Shown piece after piece: positions 33,705 to 45,430 of a stretch of DNA of 64,000 nt. Below the pieces are notes generated by a model. It searched no databases. It saw nothing but the letters and a program-made list of their open reading frames with translations, and had not been told where the DNA came from. Each line of letters opens with the position of its first letter. Position 1 is the first letter of the stretch. Location: the NCBI GenBank assembly GCA_029582165.1, contig CM055882.1, forward strand, positions 22,763,367-22,827,366. Reading direction: 5' to 3'. The DNA is from Portulaca oleracea (lineage: Eukaryota; Streptophyta; Magnoliopsida; Caryophyllales; Portulacaceae). A program made the translations under genes and the position numbers.

Positions 33705-34886
33705 AGATGGGTAAGGTCGGGAATCTTGCACGAAGGAAGGGGAATGTCTTGAGAATGCCCAATTTACCGCATGACTCGATCGAAGAAGTAATAGGTAAGC
33801 TTCATAAGGCCAAGTAGAGTGATGTGGGCTGCCTTACGAGAGTGGCTCGAGAAGCATGGAACTTTCCACCATTGAACCCACCAACGAATTTCCTTGTGAT
33901 TCTTGAGAAAAATGACCCACTTGTCAAAATTGCGGCGGGTGTCGAACTTCCTTTTGCGTTGGCAAAAGTTTGCTAGTTCCGAAGAGGTGATGGGAGAGAA
34001 GACCATGTCTAAATGCTCCATAAGCCACACCTACCGGTGGAGGAAAGGAAGTGAGAATTTTGGTTGCACAAAAAAAATATCACAACCAAAATATAGAAAA
34101 AAGAAGAAAACATTCGACACATGATTCCACATGGACCACTCGGATGATCCATGCAAAATCAAAAAAAAAAAAAGAAAAAAAAAAGAAAAAGAGAGAAACA
34201 AAAAAAAAAAAAAAACAAAAAAGGAGAGAAAAAAAAGAGCGAAAGAAAAATAAAATTGTCAATACTCACTTGAAGAGCGAGGAGACTTCCGCGAAAGGTC
34301 TGCATTGTAGCCCATGAATCGAGGCCGAGGAGGGTCTCAGTGATCATTATTGGAGTAGGATTATAACCCCGGGACATCTCATATACGACATGGATGAGAG
34401 AGATAGGTGCAAAACCCGAACTGCCATGATAAAATAAAAATTCGGAAAGAATGCAAAAGACCAAACCTCGCACTCGCACACCGGGTTGAGTCTAAGCACC
34501 TTGGGTGATTGGAAGAATTCCACTAGAGCTAGCAAATTGGTTGTACTGCCAACCAACATGTCTCCTAATGCTCGATGATTGAAGTTCGTTAATTACTCAA
34601 ATTTTTCGCGATGGTTGTGAGCAAGGTAAGGAGTTGTTGGCGGAGCATAAAGATCAAACTTGAACATGCAAGCCCACTCTTCAGGAAGAGGGAACAATTC
34701 GTTCCAGGAGAAGCGAAAGACATGGAACTTAGGGTCACAAAAGGTCAAGGCCGCTTTGACGAACACCCAGTCAATTTTCACTTACTTTAGGCTCAAAATC
34801 AAGGATAAGTTGTAGTAAGTAAGGAGCCGCTTTTCGGGTTTGGTAAGTGTGTTCATCCATGAGTTGAGTTTTCTTTCAAAGTCCAT
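33705..34886 (-). pseudogene. Plant mobile-domain/DUF7745-type pseudogene
   Basis: Minus-strand gene model. Exon 1 (34886 to about 34271) starts MDFERKLNSWMNTLTKPEKR and includes WVFVKAALTFCDPKFHVFRF and LFPLPEEWACMF, then a segment with NPTPIMITETLLGLDSW. A 240-bp pyrimidine-rich intron (34031-34270, GTGAGT...GGTAG) follows. Exon 2 (34030-33705) has VWLMEHLDMVF, EIRWWVQWW, TLLGLMKLTYYFFDRVMR and GHSQDIP. The family has no enzymatic role established in general; members are plant-specific and often linked to transposons. In-frame TAA codons in exon 1, a frame change near 34400 and a TAA at about 33764 at a likely Gln codon show that it is dead. Confidence 0.6.
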
Positions 34887-34955
34887 GATTACAAGCAAGA
34901 GAAAAAAGTTTGAGTGAAAACAAGAATGGGTAAAGACTCAAGATGACAAAGCAAG

Positions 34956-34963
34956 CTTATATA
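34956..34963 (-). promoter_or_regulatory. TATA box of the mobile-domain-type pseudogene
   Basis: TATATAAG on the minus strand, about 70 bp upstream of the presumed ATG at 34886, followed by a short CT-rich leader. The 22 kb retroelement starts 63 bp further upstream. Confidence 0.55.
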
Positions 34964-35026
34964 GTCACGATTCTGCCCAGTACACAGTTGCTCAACTGGA
35001 GGAAGGGGGATGTACACAATGTCCGG

Positions 35027-36790
35027 TGTTGCACACAGGGTTGTTACCCCTCGGTAGTATCGTTCTTCCACAGGGAGCTAGGGGCCTTCACAGCAATTAC
35101 TTAACTCTAGGTAGGGTTTAGAATTAAGAAAGGGGAATTGTACATTTTGGGTAAAAACAACACAAAGAAAACACTAAGTTCAGTCAAAAGGTGAGACAAT
35201 GGGTGTCGGGAGACTTTCGGGATGAAAACGAGGATAAGGAAATGGGTTTCGCAGCAAGGGAGCAACGAGAGGGGGAAATCAAATGGTAATTCTGTTGGAA
35301 AATACCTACCGGGGTTCCTTTTTCAAGGATGGTTCGGATTGACTTCCCCAAAGTCCATAGACAGACCCGGGGAGTCGATTAAACGGAATTTCCTAGCTAG
35401 TTTCTATTCTTGTTCACGAATTAGAACACTAACTATCCCAATTCCTACCTTCCAACAAGCATTGGATGAATTCGGGTGTTTTCACACCCAATTATATCCC
35501 ACTTGAGGGAAGGATAGGGTTGGGAAATTGATTTCCTAACTAGTTACTCACTAATATTGCTAACCCAATCCTAATCACCCATTCACACCCTTAATATCTC
35601 CCTAACCCATCAGGGTTCTAGCCACTAAACATCCTAACTATCATGATAACATCATCAACAACATTAATCATGCTTGAACAAAGATAAACAAGATAGGAAC
35701 AAACAATCAACAAAATCAATAAAAGCAACAAAAGCAAAATAAAGATTAATGGATAAACTATAAAATAAAAGAGAGAAGGGTTAAGAAATACTCATTAATT
35801 GATGACAAAAAGCAAAGAACTCTGAATAATAAATGCTCCAATGCTCCAAATATGATAATAATCTTCAAACTTGGAATAAAACTTGAAAGAATCCAGAACA
35901 AGCAAAATCTTCAGTAACTCTTTAATCAATGTGATAAAAGAAGGCTAAAAGTATCATAAAAGCTAAGTAAAAGATGATTAAGGATTGTCTAAAGGCTGAT
36001 AAAAGATTTTCCTCTGCTAAAATGACCTAAAACAATATATAATGACTTAGGTTGTTACTCAAAACACAACACTTAATCACTACAGACAAACTGTGTCCGC
36101 AGGGAACCGTGGGCATGGTCAAGGTGACCGTGGCCACGATCCTGCGTAAGGCAGGAGAGATCTCTCTTCTCTTCGCTATACCGTGGGCACGGTGTAGGCG
36201 ATTTAGGTTTTGCACTTCTTCCCTCCTTCGCACTGCCGTAGCCACGGTCATGGGAGACCGTGGCCACGGTCTCCTTCGGCCAGCTTCTTTTTGATCAGGG
36301 CAGTATGTTTACTGTGGCTACGGTCAGGTTGACCGTAACCACGGTCTATCTCGGCTGCAACTCCTCCTTTTAGGCGTTTGGCTTCAATCTGACCGTGGCT
36401 ACGGTCAAGGTGACCGTGGCCACGGTCTATCTCGGCTGCGACTCCTCCTTTTGGGCGTTTGGCTTCAATTTGACCGTGGCTACGGTCAAGGTGACCGTGA
36501 CCACGGTCTATCTACGAAATTGGTCGCGGGGGCTACCTTTTGATGCCTGGGAACTTCCACTTGCGTTTCCGCGCTTTCGACATACTCGACCCTTCCGATT
36601 CCACTGCCTACGACACGACCAGGGCTCGAGAAATCTTAGGGAATCTCGGGATTCCCAAGATTGGTATAAAAATGGCCCATTTAGTACAGTTTTGAGTAAA
36701 ACCTTCGGAACTACAAAAAGTAAACAAAACGCATTAAAAGTTATTAAAAAGGATTTAGGCGGTATTTAGACGCGAAAACGGGTCTAAACA
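35027..36790 (-). repeat. 3' LTR of Athila-type element
   Basis: 1764 bp, about 100 bp shorter than its partner. The missing parts include one ACCGTGGGCACGGT unit and its spacer near 36195 and about 37 bp around 36515 that carries the CGTAGCGCCCGCTACG palindrome. TATA box on the minus strand at 36034-36042; inverted-repeat cluster 36107-36510. Confidence 0.95.
36107..36510. repeat. Inverted-repeat cluster in 3' LTR
   Basis: Units such as GACCGTGGCTACGGTC and GACCGTGGCCACGGTC, mostly in pairs separated by AAGGT or AGGTT. Several units carry one transition (for example GACCGTAACCACGGTC). Confidence 0.9.
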
Positions 36791-36826
36791 CCCCCCACAC
36801 TTAAACTTTTGCTCGTCCCGAGCAAA
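36791..36826 (-). other. Polypurine tract preceded by a hairpin
   Basis: On the minus strand AAGTGTGGGGGG abuts the LTR start TGTTTAG. Eight bases before it is TTTGCTCG-GGA-CGAGCAAA, a perfect 8-bp stem with a 3-nt loop (36808-36826). The same stem position is kept, with decay on one arm, at 60814 onward and in the plus-strand element near 25250. Confidence 0.8.
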
Positions 36827-38616
36827 CAAAATAAAACAAACTAACTAACACTAACTCTGCTGTCGTGGGAGAGAAACGGGTGCATTTAGCGTATGCACCA
36901 AGCCCTTTGAACCCCCCGGCAGCCCGGGTGGACGAGATGGACTCGTGAGGGTTTGTAGCGGCTATACCCACAAAAGCCAAAGAAAAAGAAATGGAAGAGA
37001 GAAGGGAGTGAAGTGTGAAAAACAAAACAAAGAAAACGCGAGAGAATGAGAAGATATTCAAGCCCCTAACAATGCACCTAGACACCCAACCGGTTTTACC
37101 AATCAGAAAGAAGGGGCAAACATAAACAATTAAGGACACTTAGGTTAGATGAATGCCAATCCTAGAGATTTTTAACCCCAAACAGTTTCATGATGAGCGA
37201 CGTCCTTGTACATATGTGCAAGTGGGCCTCAAATTGCACTCTCTAGCCTAGGTCAGTCGATCGGAGTAATTTTCATGCTCGAGCTCGGGCTTATTTATCA
37301 ATAACTTTATTAAGTGTCACCAACATCTATTTGTTGTCGCCCTTGGCTTTGTGACGACCGTAGGAAACATAGAAAAGGGCTCCACAAGCTTTAAGGATTT
37401 TCTTATTAGACGTCACCCCAAACTATTGGTGTCGCCCTTGGCTTTATGACGGCCGTAGGAGACATAGAAAAGGGCTCCGCACTTTTAATGTTTTTAGCGT
37501 ATCACCCAAGACTATTGGTGTCGCCCTTGGCTTTGTGACGGCCGTAGGAGACATAGAAAAGGGTTTCACAGATTTTATTAGACGTCACTCAGATCTATTG
37601 GTGTCGCCCTTGGCTTTGTGACGGCCATAGGAGACATAGAAAAGGGTTTCGCAGATTGCTTAGTTACTAAGTGTCACCCAACTCTATTTTTTCGTCGCCC
37701 TTGGCTTTGTGACGGCCGTAGGAGACATAGAGCGGGCGTTCACTTTCTCAATTGGATTATTAGGCGCGAGCAAGAGCATTAGACTACTAAAACCAACCAA
37801 CTTTGGCAAGAAAGGAACAAAAATAGGCGTGTAAATGGTAAGAGCATCACTTTCACATTCAAAAGAGGGGTTTAATAGAGATAATTCATGGCAATAATCC
37901 AAACTAAGGCCTATGGCTATTCATGTCGGCCGCTTCTAACCGATTAGTTCGACCAATTAGGTGGCTATCTACACTATTATGGACAAGAACATCTCCTAAA
38001 AGAAAAGCAAACACTTTTTGACTTTTTCACAACTTTTTCCCATTTTCTCTTTCATTTTTCACCACAGAAGTTTTCAAATTTTAGCAAAAACTAGAAAAAC
38101 AAGGAACAAAAAGACTAGGTGATCTACCCTTGAAGCAGAATATCGCCCCCCCACCTAAAACTCCACAAAGACACATGAAAAGGGTAGAGAACCTACAAAG
38201 ACACATACAAAAACAACTAGCAAGTAGAAATGGTGGCGACCCGAGCCCACACGGCTCCAACAGCAATATATATCCCAACACAGACATTCACAGGGGTTCG
38301 CCACCCAAAAGAAAACCAAGCATACGATGGATCATAGTAGGAATTCACGTAAAAAGAGTAAGGTGGAAAGATATTACCTCAAGCTCTTCAAAAGCGTTGA
38401 AACAGCGATCCAGAGTCGTCGTTCAAGGGAATCAAAACGATGTTAGAGCAAAAGACGACTTACAATCGATAGAACTCGCATGCGAGGCTAAAAACGAAAG
38501 AAAGGAAAATCTAACTTAAAAGCTAAGAAAAACAAAACTAATTACAATATGTACATTGCCAATGACTTGCCTTATCCCCGAATCTCACTCATTGAGGCGA
38601 GAAATAAGGGTGAAAC
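36827..38616 (-). other. 3' untranslated region of Athila-type element (LTR-proximal part)
   Basis: No convincing ORF. It holds a conserved block (36845-36975), a tandem repeat (37300-37745), and a second polypurine-like tract (GGTGGGGGGG on the minus strand, about 38145-38155). The same region in the element at 59185 onward is uninterrupted and shows where the copia element entered. Confidence 0.6.
37300..37745 (-). repeat. Tandem repeat, five units of 83-95 bp
   Basis: GTCGCCCTTGGCTTTGTGAC recurs with starts at 37336, 37431, 37520, 37603 and 37694, each followed by a GGCCGTAGGAGACATAGA segment and a spacer ending near GACGTCACCC. The related element has a single diverged unit near 61080. 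Confidence 0.9.
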
Positions 38617-39452
38617 TGTTGGGAATGTCCCGACAATGTTCGATATACACGGAGATTAAACCAAAGTAATATAGTAATTATATGTCTTGCTAGAGACCTC
38701 TATAATTAGTAATTAAATATGTTTAATTACAACTATATTATTTGGTCCTACTGGGTCACACAAGTCAGTGCCCTGGAACAATGTATGTAACCTAAATGAT
38801 ATTGTATCAGGTTTAGAAAAGTTGGAAACTGATTTATGTGAAAAATCAGCCCAACACGGACCGAATTGGGGTCAACACGGTCCGTGTTGGGACACCGCGG
38901 TCCGTGTTGACCGTGGGCCAAATGTTTGGACTTTCTGGAGTCCAACACGGACGGTGTTGTTTCGACACGGACCGTGTTGAGCCCAGAAATCGCGCCGTTG
39001 CTCTTTTCGGCCCTTTAGGGTTTTGAACCCTATCCCTAGGTTTTCTAAACACTATATAAAGGGGTCTCTGGGAGAGACTATTCCACACCAACTGCCTTCG
39101 ACTCTTAGAGAGATACCAGGGTGATTTCTTGAGTTCCTTTCTCTTTTAGTTTGCAGTTCTAGTTTCAGGAAACACTATTAGTTTCCTGAAACAATCTCAC
39201 ATACATCTTAGATTGAGATTCGTCTCGATCGGGTCGATCTAGCAATCGGGTTCCTGGAGCGCTGCGTGGACCTTTCAGTAGAGGATTTCAGCATTGGAAT
39301 CAGGAAGGTCAACCTCTTCTTCAGCAGGAATTAGCGATCAGGTATAATTACTGAAGCCTCTGCAATTGTGTTGATTAATCGTTTATAACTGTTATAATAT
39401 TCCGCCAATTAATCTGTATCTGTTTAGGAAATAGACAACCTAAAACCTAACA
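38617..39452 (+). repeat. 5' LTR of copia element
   Basis: 836 bp, TGTTGGG...CCTAACA. It has an inverted-repeat cluster at 38858-38985 and TATATAAA at 39053-39060. Confidence 0.95.
38858..38985. repeat. CAACACGG.CCGTGTTG inverted-repeat cluster in copia LTR
   Basis: Contains CAACACGGTCCGTGTTG, CAACACGGACGGTGTTG and GACACGGACCGTGTTG plus half-sites. It ends about 70 bp before the TATA box. The other LTR has the equivalent cluster at 46485-46620. Confidence 0.9.
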
Positions 39453-39453
39453 G

Positions 39454-39465
39454 TGGTATCAGAGC
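39454..39465 (+). other. Primer binding site, initiator tRNA-Met
   Basis: TGGTATCAGAGC, exact, one base after the copia LTR. Confidence 0.95.
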
Positions 39466-42400
39466 CACCAATTGCATGCTAAAGTATTGTACTTGTATTC
39501 ATAATTAATTTTGTCAATAGTTGAATTATATTATGAATATGCTAGAGTAGATTTATGTCTAAAATTTTGAATCTTTATGAAAGTTTTAATCTTTGATGTT
39601 CATGATAATAAATTTGAGATTTTATTGTAAAATTTCATGCTTTGTTATTATTTGTTTCTTATTGCCTTTCATTAATCGATTTTATGTTTGTTTAATTGTT
39701 AAATATAGCATGAACTCGATTTAATTTTGAATGTTTTAGAAGCAATCACGTTTAATGTTTTTAAACAGTAGGCAATGCATGAAATAGGTTTAAATTCGCA
39801 AAATAAGGTTTTGTAGAATTAATTTTCTGATTTAGTTTATTTACGGTAAACATGAAAAATCGAAATAAACTATCAAACGAACTCGAAAATTTCTGAAATT
39901 TTTATTGGATGTGTCTGGAAGTGTTCTGGACTTTCCATAATTTTTGTAGATTTTTTCCAATTAAAATGGATTTTTAATTGAGTTTTCAGATCTGAAGTGA
40001 ATTAAAATTTGTTTAATTCTCTGAATTTTATAAATTTATATAAATTTGTAAAACTTCTGAAAATTTTACAGTAGGTTATTGGGTAACTATACTGTTATGG
40101 ATAAATTTTTCGTGAATTTTAGAAATCGTTTACTAATTTTCCTTTAATTTTCAGATTAACAGAAAAGTACAATTGTTTACTTTTCTGAGTTTTATTCTAA
40201 TTTTCGAAATTTGATAAAAATCTGAAATTTTTACAGTAGCATATTAGATGAACCTACTGTATGGGAAAATTATAAAATTTGATTTTTAAACTTATCGGAC
40301 TGTTGTTATTTATTTTCCTCTTAAATGGAGAATTAAAAATGTTTAATTCCCTAAAATTTTACAATCTTTTGAAAATTGTTAAAATTCTGGAAAATATTCA
40401 TATTGGGTTATTAGATAACACTAATATATGAAATCTTTAAATTCGATAAGTTACGATAGTTTTATTTAAGTTTTTCATTCACGAAATTAACCGAAACTGG
40501 GAAGCAACACGGACCGTGTTAGCTCAACACGGACCGTGTTGCCAGCAGTTTTGGTGAATTCGTGTGTTTTAGGGTTTGTAATTAATTTTTTGAAATTAAT
40601 TATTGAATCCTATTACTAATAAGTCAGATAATAGGCATAAAATCTATTACTTTGTAAAGTTTAGGAAACTTGCAAATAATTTTGTAAGATATAGTATCTT
40701 TTAGACTCCTTGATTTTAGGAAAGTCAAGTATTTTGTATGTATAGGTATAAAATCCTAAATCTGTTTAGGAATCTGAGATAAAATTTGGATTTTATTTAT
40801 TTTATTAATCATGCAAACCTTTTAGGAAGTTTTATTTAGTACTTATTTCCTTATGTGTTATATTGCAATTATTTATATGCCTTTATAATTTGTTATTTAA
40901 GCATATGTTATATTTGATATAATTATTGCAATATTACATGTTTGCATGTGCTTCTAGTATGGCCATAGATAGTCGGTTTTACCGGTCTGCGTACTGGGTT
41001 GGGTGAAATACGGTCTGCGTACCGTCTTTGAATTAAATTTTAAATTTAAATTTCAATTAATTTTATTTTAATTCATGTAAGGCCTCAATTGTGAGGTACA
41101 CTTTGCAAATTTGTTGTAATTGGAGACAACAAGTTGAGTGGGAGCCCAACAGCAATGGAGGTGTCTATTCGAGTGGGAGCTCATCCAAGGAAGTTGCAAG
41201 ACCCAAGAAGTTTTTCTTGAAGACTATCAAGGCTTAGTTAAATTATTTGATTAAGTCTAGGTGGCCATACTAGGGGTTTTATTTATGCTTTAATTTTGTT
41301 ATTGCATGTTTTATTATGCCTTTTATGCTTTTCGAAAGAGTTCACCTAGAATTGCATGCATAGGATAATAAAACCTACTCTCATAATTGAATTATTGCTC
41401 AACCTACCGAAACACCACTTAGATGGATAAATAAAGAAAGCCAAAGCGAATTATTTGTCCATCATTAATAAGTAGGGTGGGAGCTAGGTCAATTCAAATT
41501 GGCTATCAAAATAGTTTTGGGCCAAGAGCAGAGGAAGAGAAATATTGTATTCGATACAAATTTCTTGCCAAGAGTCATTTTTGAATGGTCGATCATAAGA
41601 TGATCCACCAAAGACAACATGTGACAAAGTTTTGTTGGGCCAAAGTCCACTTGAAGCCATGGGTCTTGTGGGTCTTGGTTAAATTAAAACACTAAGTGAG
41701 AGTTGATAAAGTGTTTTGATTTGAAATTAAAATTAGTTTAATTTCTTTTGATGAATAATAACTAAAATGAACCAACTTGTCTCGTAGAATTATTTATGTC
41801 TTTTCACTCGAACATCCACCACTAATAAAATATTGTTTTTTCCTTGAGAAATAGAAAAACAATTAACACCAATTCCTTAATTGGCATTGCCATCGCAAGA
41901 TTGTCTTGAGGGCGAATTAAAAGAAATATGTCTTTGATATAACATTGAGCTAGGCATCAATATTAAGAGGTCAATCAAGCCAAATGAATACATGTAATGT
42001 CATAGTATTCATACAACTTTAACTTCAAAATGTTTGAAGGTTAGAAGAAGTTTTTTCAATATTTCCAAACTCAAAACCAAGTTCTTCGAACTAATTAGAG
42101 TTGATAAATATGAAACCAATAACCAGATAGTCTCGGTTGAGCTAGATAAAAGCCAATTGTTGGCACTCATGTTCTGAAATAATTTGACTATTTTAAAACA
42201 TGAAACCTCGACTTCTTTAGCCAAAAGATTGGCGACCAAAGATAGTCTTTTAGTCAAAGGAAACTAAAGATTTAAGAAATCTATCAAAGACAAGAAGTCA
42301 AAGGAAAGGTAAGGACAAGCAGTTGTACATACCCAACCAATGACAAGAATCGGTTAACAACCGGATCATGTATGACCTTTGAGTGCGTGAATAACTATAA

Positions 42401-42699
42401 GGAAGACTTGAGATATGATTTCAATTCTAGGCAAATGCGTATATGATACACACTACCCTTATTAAACCCACTTTGAGTATAAGATACCGGCTGTGAAACT
42501 CGCATTTATGCAAATGTGCAGTATCTACAGCAAAGTAGATATGTTTTGAAGGATGAGAGTCAGCCTACAAATAGGAACATACAATTAGTTGTAGTTCCTT
42601 ATGAAGAGTTGGTTGTTTATCCATTTCCTCAAGACTTATAAGAGAAATATATAGGTGATTCTATGTTCTCATTATAAGTGTTTCTTACTCTCAATTAGA
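39466..42699 (+). other. Copia leader and unrecognised gag region
   Basis: AT-rich and stop-rich on both strands; no gag motif could be identified. Two copies of the LTR-type palindrome CAACACGGACCGTGTT lie at 40505-40548. A purine-rich segment near 41125-41200 has no assigned function. Confidence 0.4.
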
Positions 42700-43720
42700 G
42701 AGAGAGAGGATCTCGGATAAACACACCCAACACATCGAAACCAAAAGGTTTGAAAGGAATAACCCTTGTTCAAACATAAAACTTGTAACTATCTATTAAG
42801 TCATGCAAATCAGAGCGCATTCAGAAGCGTCACAGTGATAGACTTTTGAATGATAAGACTTTGAAACATGTGATGTCTGCAAAGCATGACTGTACCTTTT
42901 ACAAGAAAGGGCGAACGTGCCAACAAACACTCATGCATATGGATGTATGTAGACCAATTGAGCACAAGTACAAGGGGTGAATTACTTCAAATCTTCAAGA
43001 TGAATAAAATAACACATGGTGATTCATGTCTATGAGATTCATCTGAAGCTGGAATGTTAAAATAGTTTAAAGATTTCCAAAATGAAGTAATCTTGGCAAA
43101 ACAATGAAGAACACCTAGATAAGATTGAAAGGATGCTAATAGTTGAGCCAAGAGTTTGAACAAATGACTCAAATGAAACACAATTACGCACTATAAGCTT
43201 AAGTCATATTAATCGAAATGTATTCGAAGCGCATAGTGCAGGATTTTGGAAAACCTAAACTTTGAAAAGTGCAATGTTTGCAAAGCATGTCTGATGAGTA
43301 AGATGACTAAAATCACCTTTTATTGGAATTGGTGAACAAGCTAATGACTTATTAGGATGCATACATACTGATGTATGTGGGCCTATGAGCACTAGTGCTA
43401 GAAGAAGGTTTATTGTACTATTTCATCACTTCAGTGACGATTTTTTAGTAGATATGGGTATATCTACTTAATACGCCACAAGTCCAAATCCTTTGAAAAT
43501 GTTCAAAGAGTTTCAAAGTGAAGTACAAAACCAACTTGGCAAGAAAATCAAAAACCCTTCAATTAGATTGAGGAGGTAAGAATTTGAGCCAAAGATTTCA
43601 TTGACCATTCCAGAGAATATGGAATTGTTTCATGACTCTCTCCTCTAAGAATACGACATCTCAATGACGTATTTAAGAGCAGGAATCACACCTTATTAGA
43701 TATGGTGTGATCAATGATGG
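42700..43720 (+). pseudogene. Copia GAG-pre-integrase and integrase remnant, partly duplicated
   Basis: Around 43330-43440 the translation NDLLGCIHTDVCGPMSTSAR is diagnostic of the start of the copia integrase core, preceded by a CX2C-containing zinc-finger part (KCNVCKACL). A second, more decayed copy of the same region lies about 400 bp upstream (42830-42990: TCDVCKA, then a HSCIWMYVDQLSTSTRG reading). Stops occur throughout. Confidence 0.7.
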
Positions 43721-44439
43721 TTGAGTCAACATTGTCGATTACCTTTTGGGGATACACGCAATTAACCATATTGTAATTCTTGAATAAAGATTATCGGAAG
43801 CATTAGGAGAAGAGAGGTTCTTGAACCATCTTACGAAAGAAAGGAGTATCACTTCTACAAACTGTAGAGAAAAGTGTTTGTGTCTCAAAATACTTTCTTC
43901 TTAGAGAATATATTATTTTCTAAAAGAAAGAGTGGGAGAGATTTTGAACTTACCAAGTTAGAGACACAAAACACTATAATCATCACATAAAACTCATTAC
44001 TTGATCCTAGTTCATATTTTCCTATTTGTCGGAAAATTAAGAACAAGGTTGAGGCAGTTGAAGTTTCTCAAAATGTTGAGGAAAGGATGTCATGAACATT
44101 ACTCCAAGCAAGGTCAGGTAAACAACTTCGTCAGCCACAAAGATATCGATCTTCTATGGATGAACGTGAGATGTTACTTTTAGAAAGTAATGACTCTACC
44201 TACATCAAAGAAGCTTTAAGTAAATCAAGATTCCATGCAACCAAGTCTAAAATGGATTCCATGTATTCAACTAAGTTTAGGACTTGGTTGATTTGTCTGA
44301 AGGTGTGAGCCATCAGACATATGAGGGTTTTAAGGCAAAACATGGGTTCATTAAGATAGACACCAAGACTGACTTCAAAATTAGATTTTGAAGAAAGGTG
44401 TGTACTTGACACAACTGAGTGGTCTTTTGTTGGAATACT

Positions 44440-44990
44440 TGTAAACTTCAAGAGACCATCTGTAGTCTTAAGGAAGCTTCTAGGAGTTGGAATCATTGAC
44501 CTCCTTGACTAGGATATCAAAAAGGTTTGACATACTGGGAAGTGCCAAAGATAATATTGTGTTTACAAGAAGTTCAGTGGGAGCAATACGTTTTCTGATA
44601 TCGTATGTGATTGACATACTGCCTACTAAGAAGAATATTCCAATGTTGCTTCTATTGAGGTTGACTTGGAAATAATTTTCAAAGTGAAGGATTGGTGGGG
44701 CTAAGAATTTTCTTGGAAACAAGATCTATAATGATAGATTAAAGATTTTGATTGTTTGAATCAAAGTTAACTAGGTGTTGAATAGTTCAACTTACTTCGA
44801 GAATGGATTAATTTCCAAAATTATGGCATGTCCTTACGGAATTTCATTGTCTCAAAAACAATCAGAAGTTCTAAGAAGGATGAGAAATATAACTCATGCT
44901 TCAGGCGTGAGATTAATATATGCCATGAGATGTTCAAAGTCCAACATAACATATAAATTGTATATGTATAAGAAAAACTAAGGATGTGTC
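44440..44990 (+). pseudogene. Copia reverse transcriptase remnant
   Basis: VYKKFSGS near 44567 and the reading PYGISLSQKQSEVLRRMRNI with YAMRCSKSN (44830-44945) correspond to the RT palm and the RT/RNase H junction of copia elements. The YVDD catalytic box is not preserved in any frame I can read (a VCD remnant near 44606). Confidence 0.65.
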
Positions 44991-45149
44991 CTAAGTCTAA
45001 AGTGGTTGATAAAAGCTAAGTGTGAAGAGTTGCATTGATGCTACACTCATGCAGAGAAATATGATTATCTGAAATGTCAGAGAAAATTATACGATCTGTT
45101 TTGAGTGGTATTGAGGTGAACTGGAAGAAGTTCCTAACATGACATGCGG

Positions 45150-45430
45150 TTTATTCTACAAATAAGACAAGTATGACACGACTTTAGAAGTTGTGGCAGA
45201 AACTGTTAGGATTGCGAAGTTCGTTTCAGAACTGGGTGATGTTTCTAGCCTTGCGAGAGAAATGAAGCCTTATTGATAGGAGCCATCACTCAAGCAAAGG
45301 AACTGAAGCTCACTATGAATCCAAACATGTGTTCCGGAAATATCTTCCTATATGAAAGGTCATTAGTGAGATGGTATATGTACGAGGTTCATTGCAAGTA
45401 TTATGTACAAAACCCCTGTTGTAGTTAGAG
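45150..45430 (+). pseudogene. Copia RNase H remnant
   Basis: The translation around 45275-45355 (EPSLKQRN, then IQTCVPEISSYMKGH) aligns with the conserved end of copia RNase H that normally reads AKEPRSHQ and KHI-RRYH. No intact catalytic residues. Confidence 0.5.

Noticed and set aside
34051..34479. Lys/Glu-rich ORF (+) and Phe-rich ORF (-)
   Set aside because: Low-complexity A/T run that forms the pyrimidine-rich intron of the minus-strand pseudogene.
36801..37139. Possible conserved small membrane protein next to the 3' LTR (shared reading FVGIAATNPHESISS, also at 60834-61076)
   Set aside because: Substitutions between the two copies are as often amino-acid-changing as silent, and the plus-strand relative has a frameshift and stop; better explained as a conserved non-coding block.
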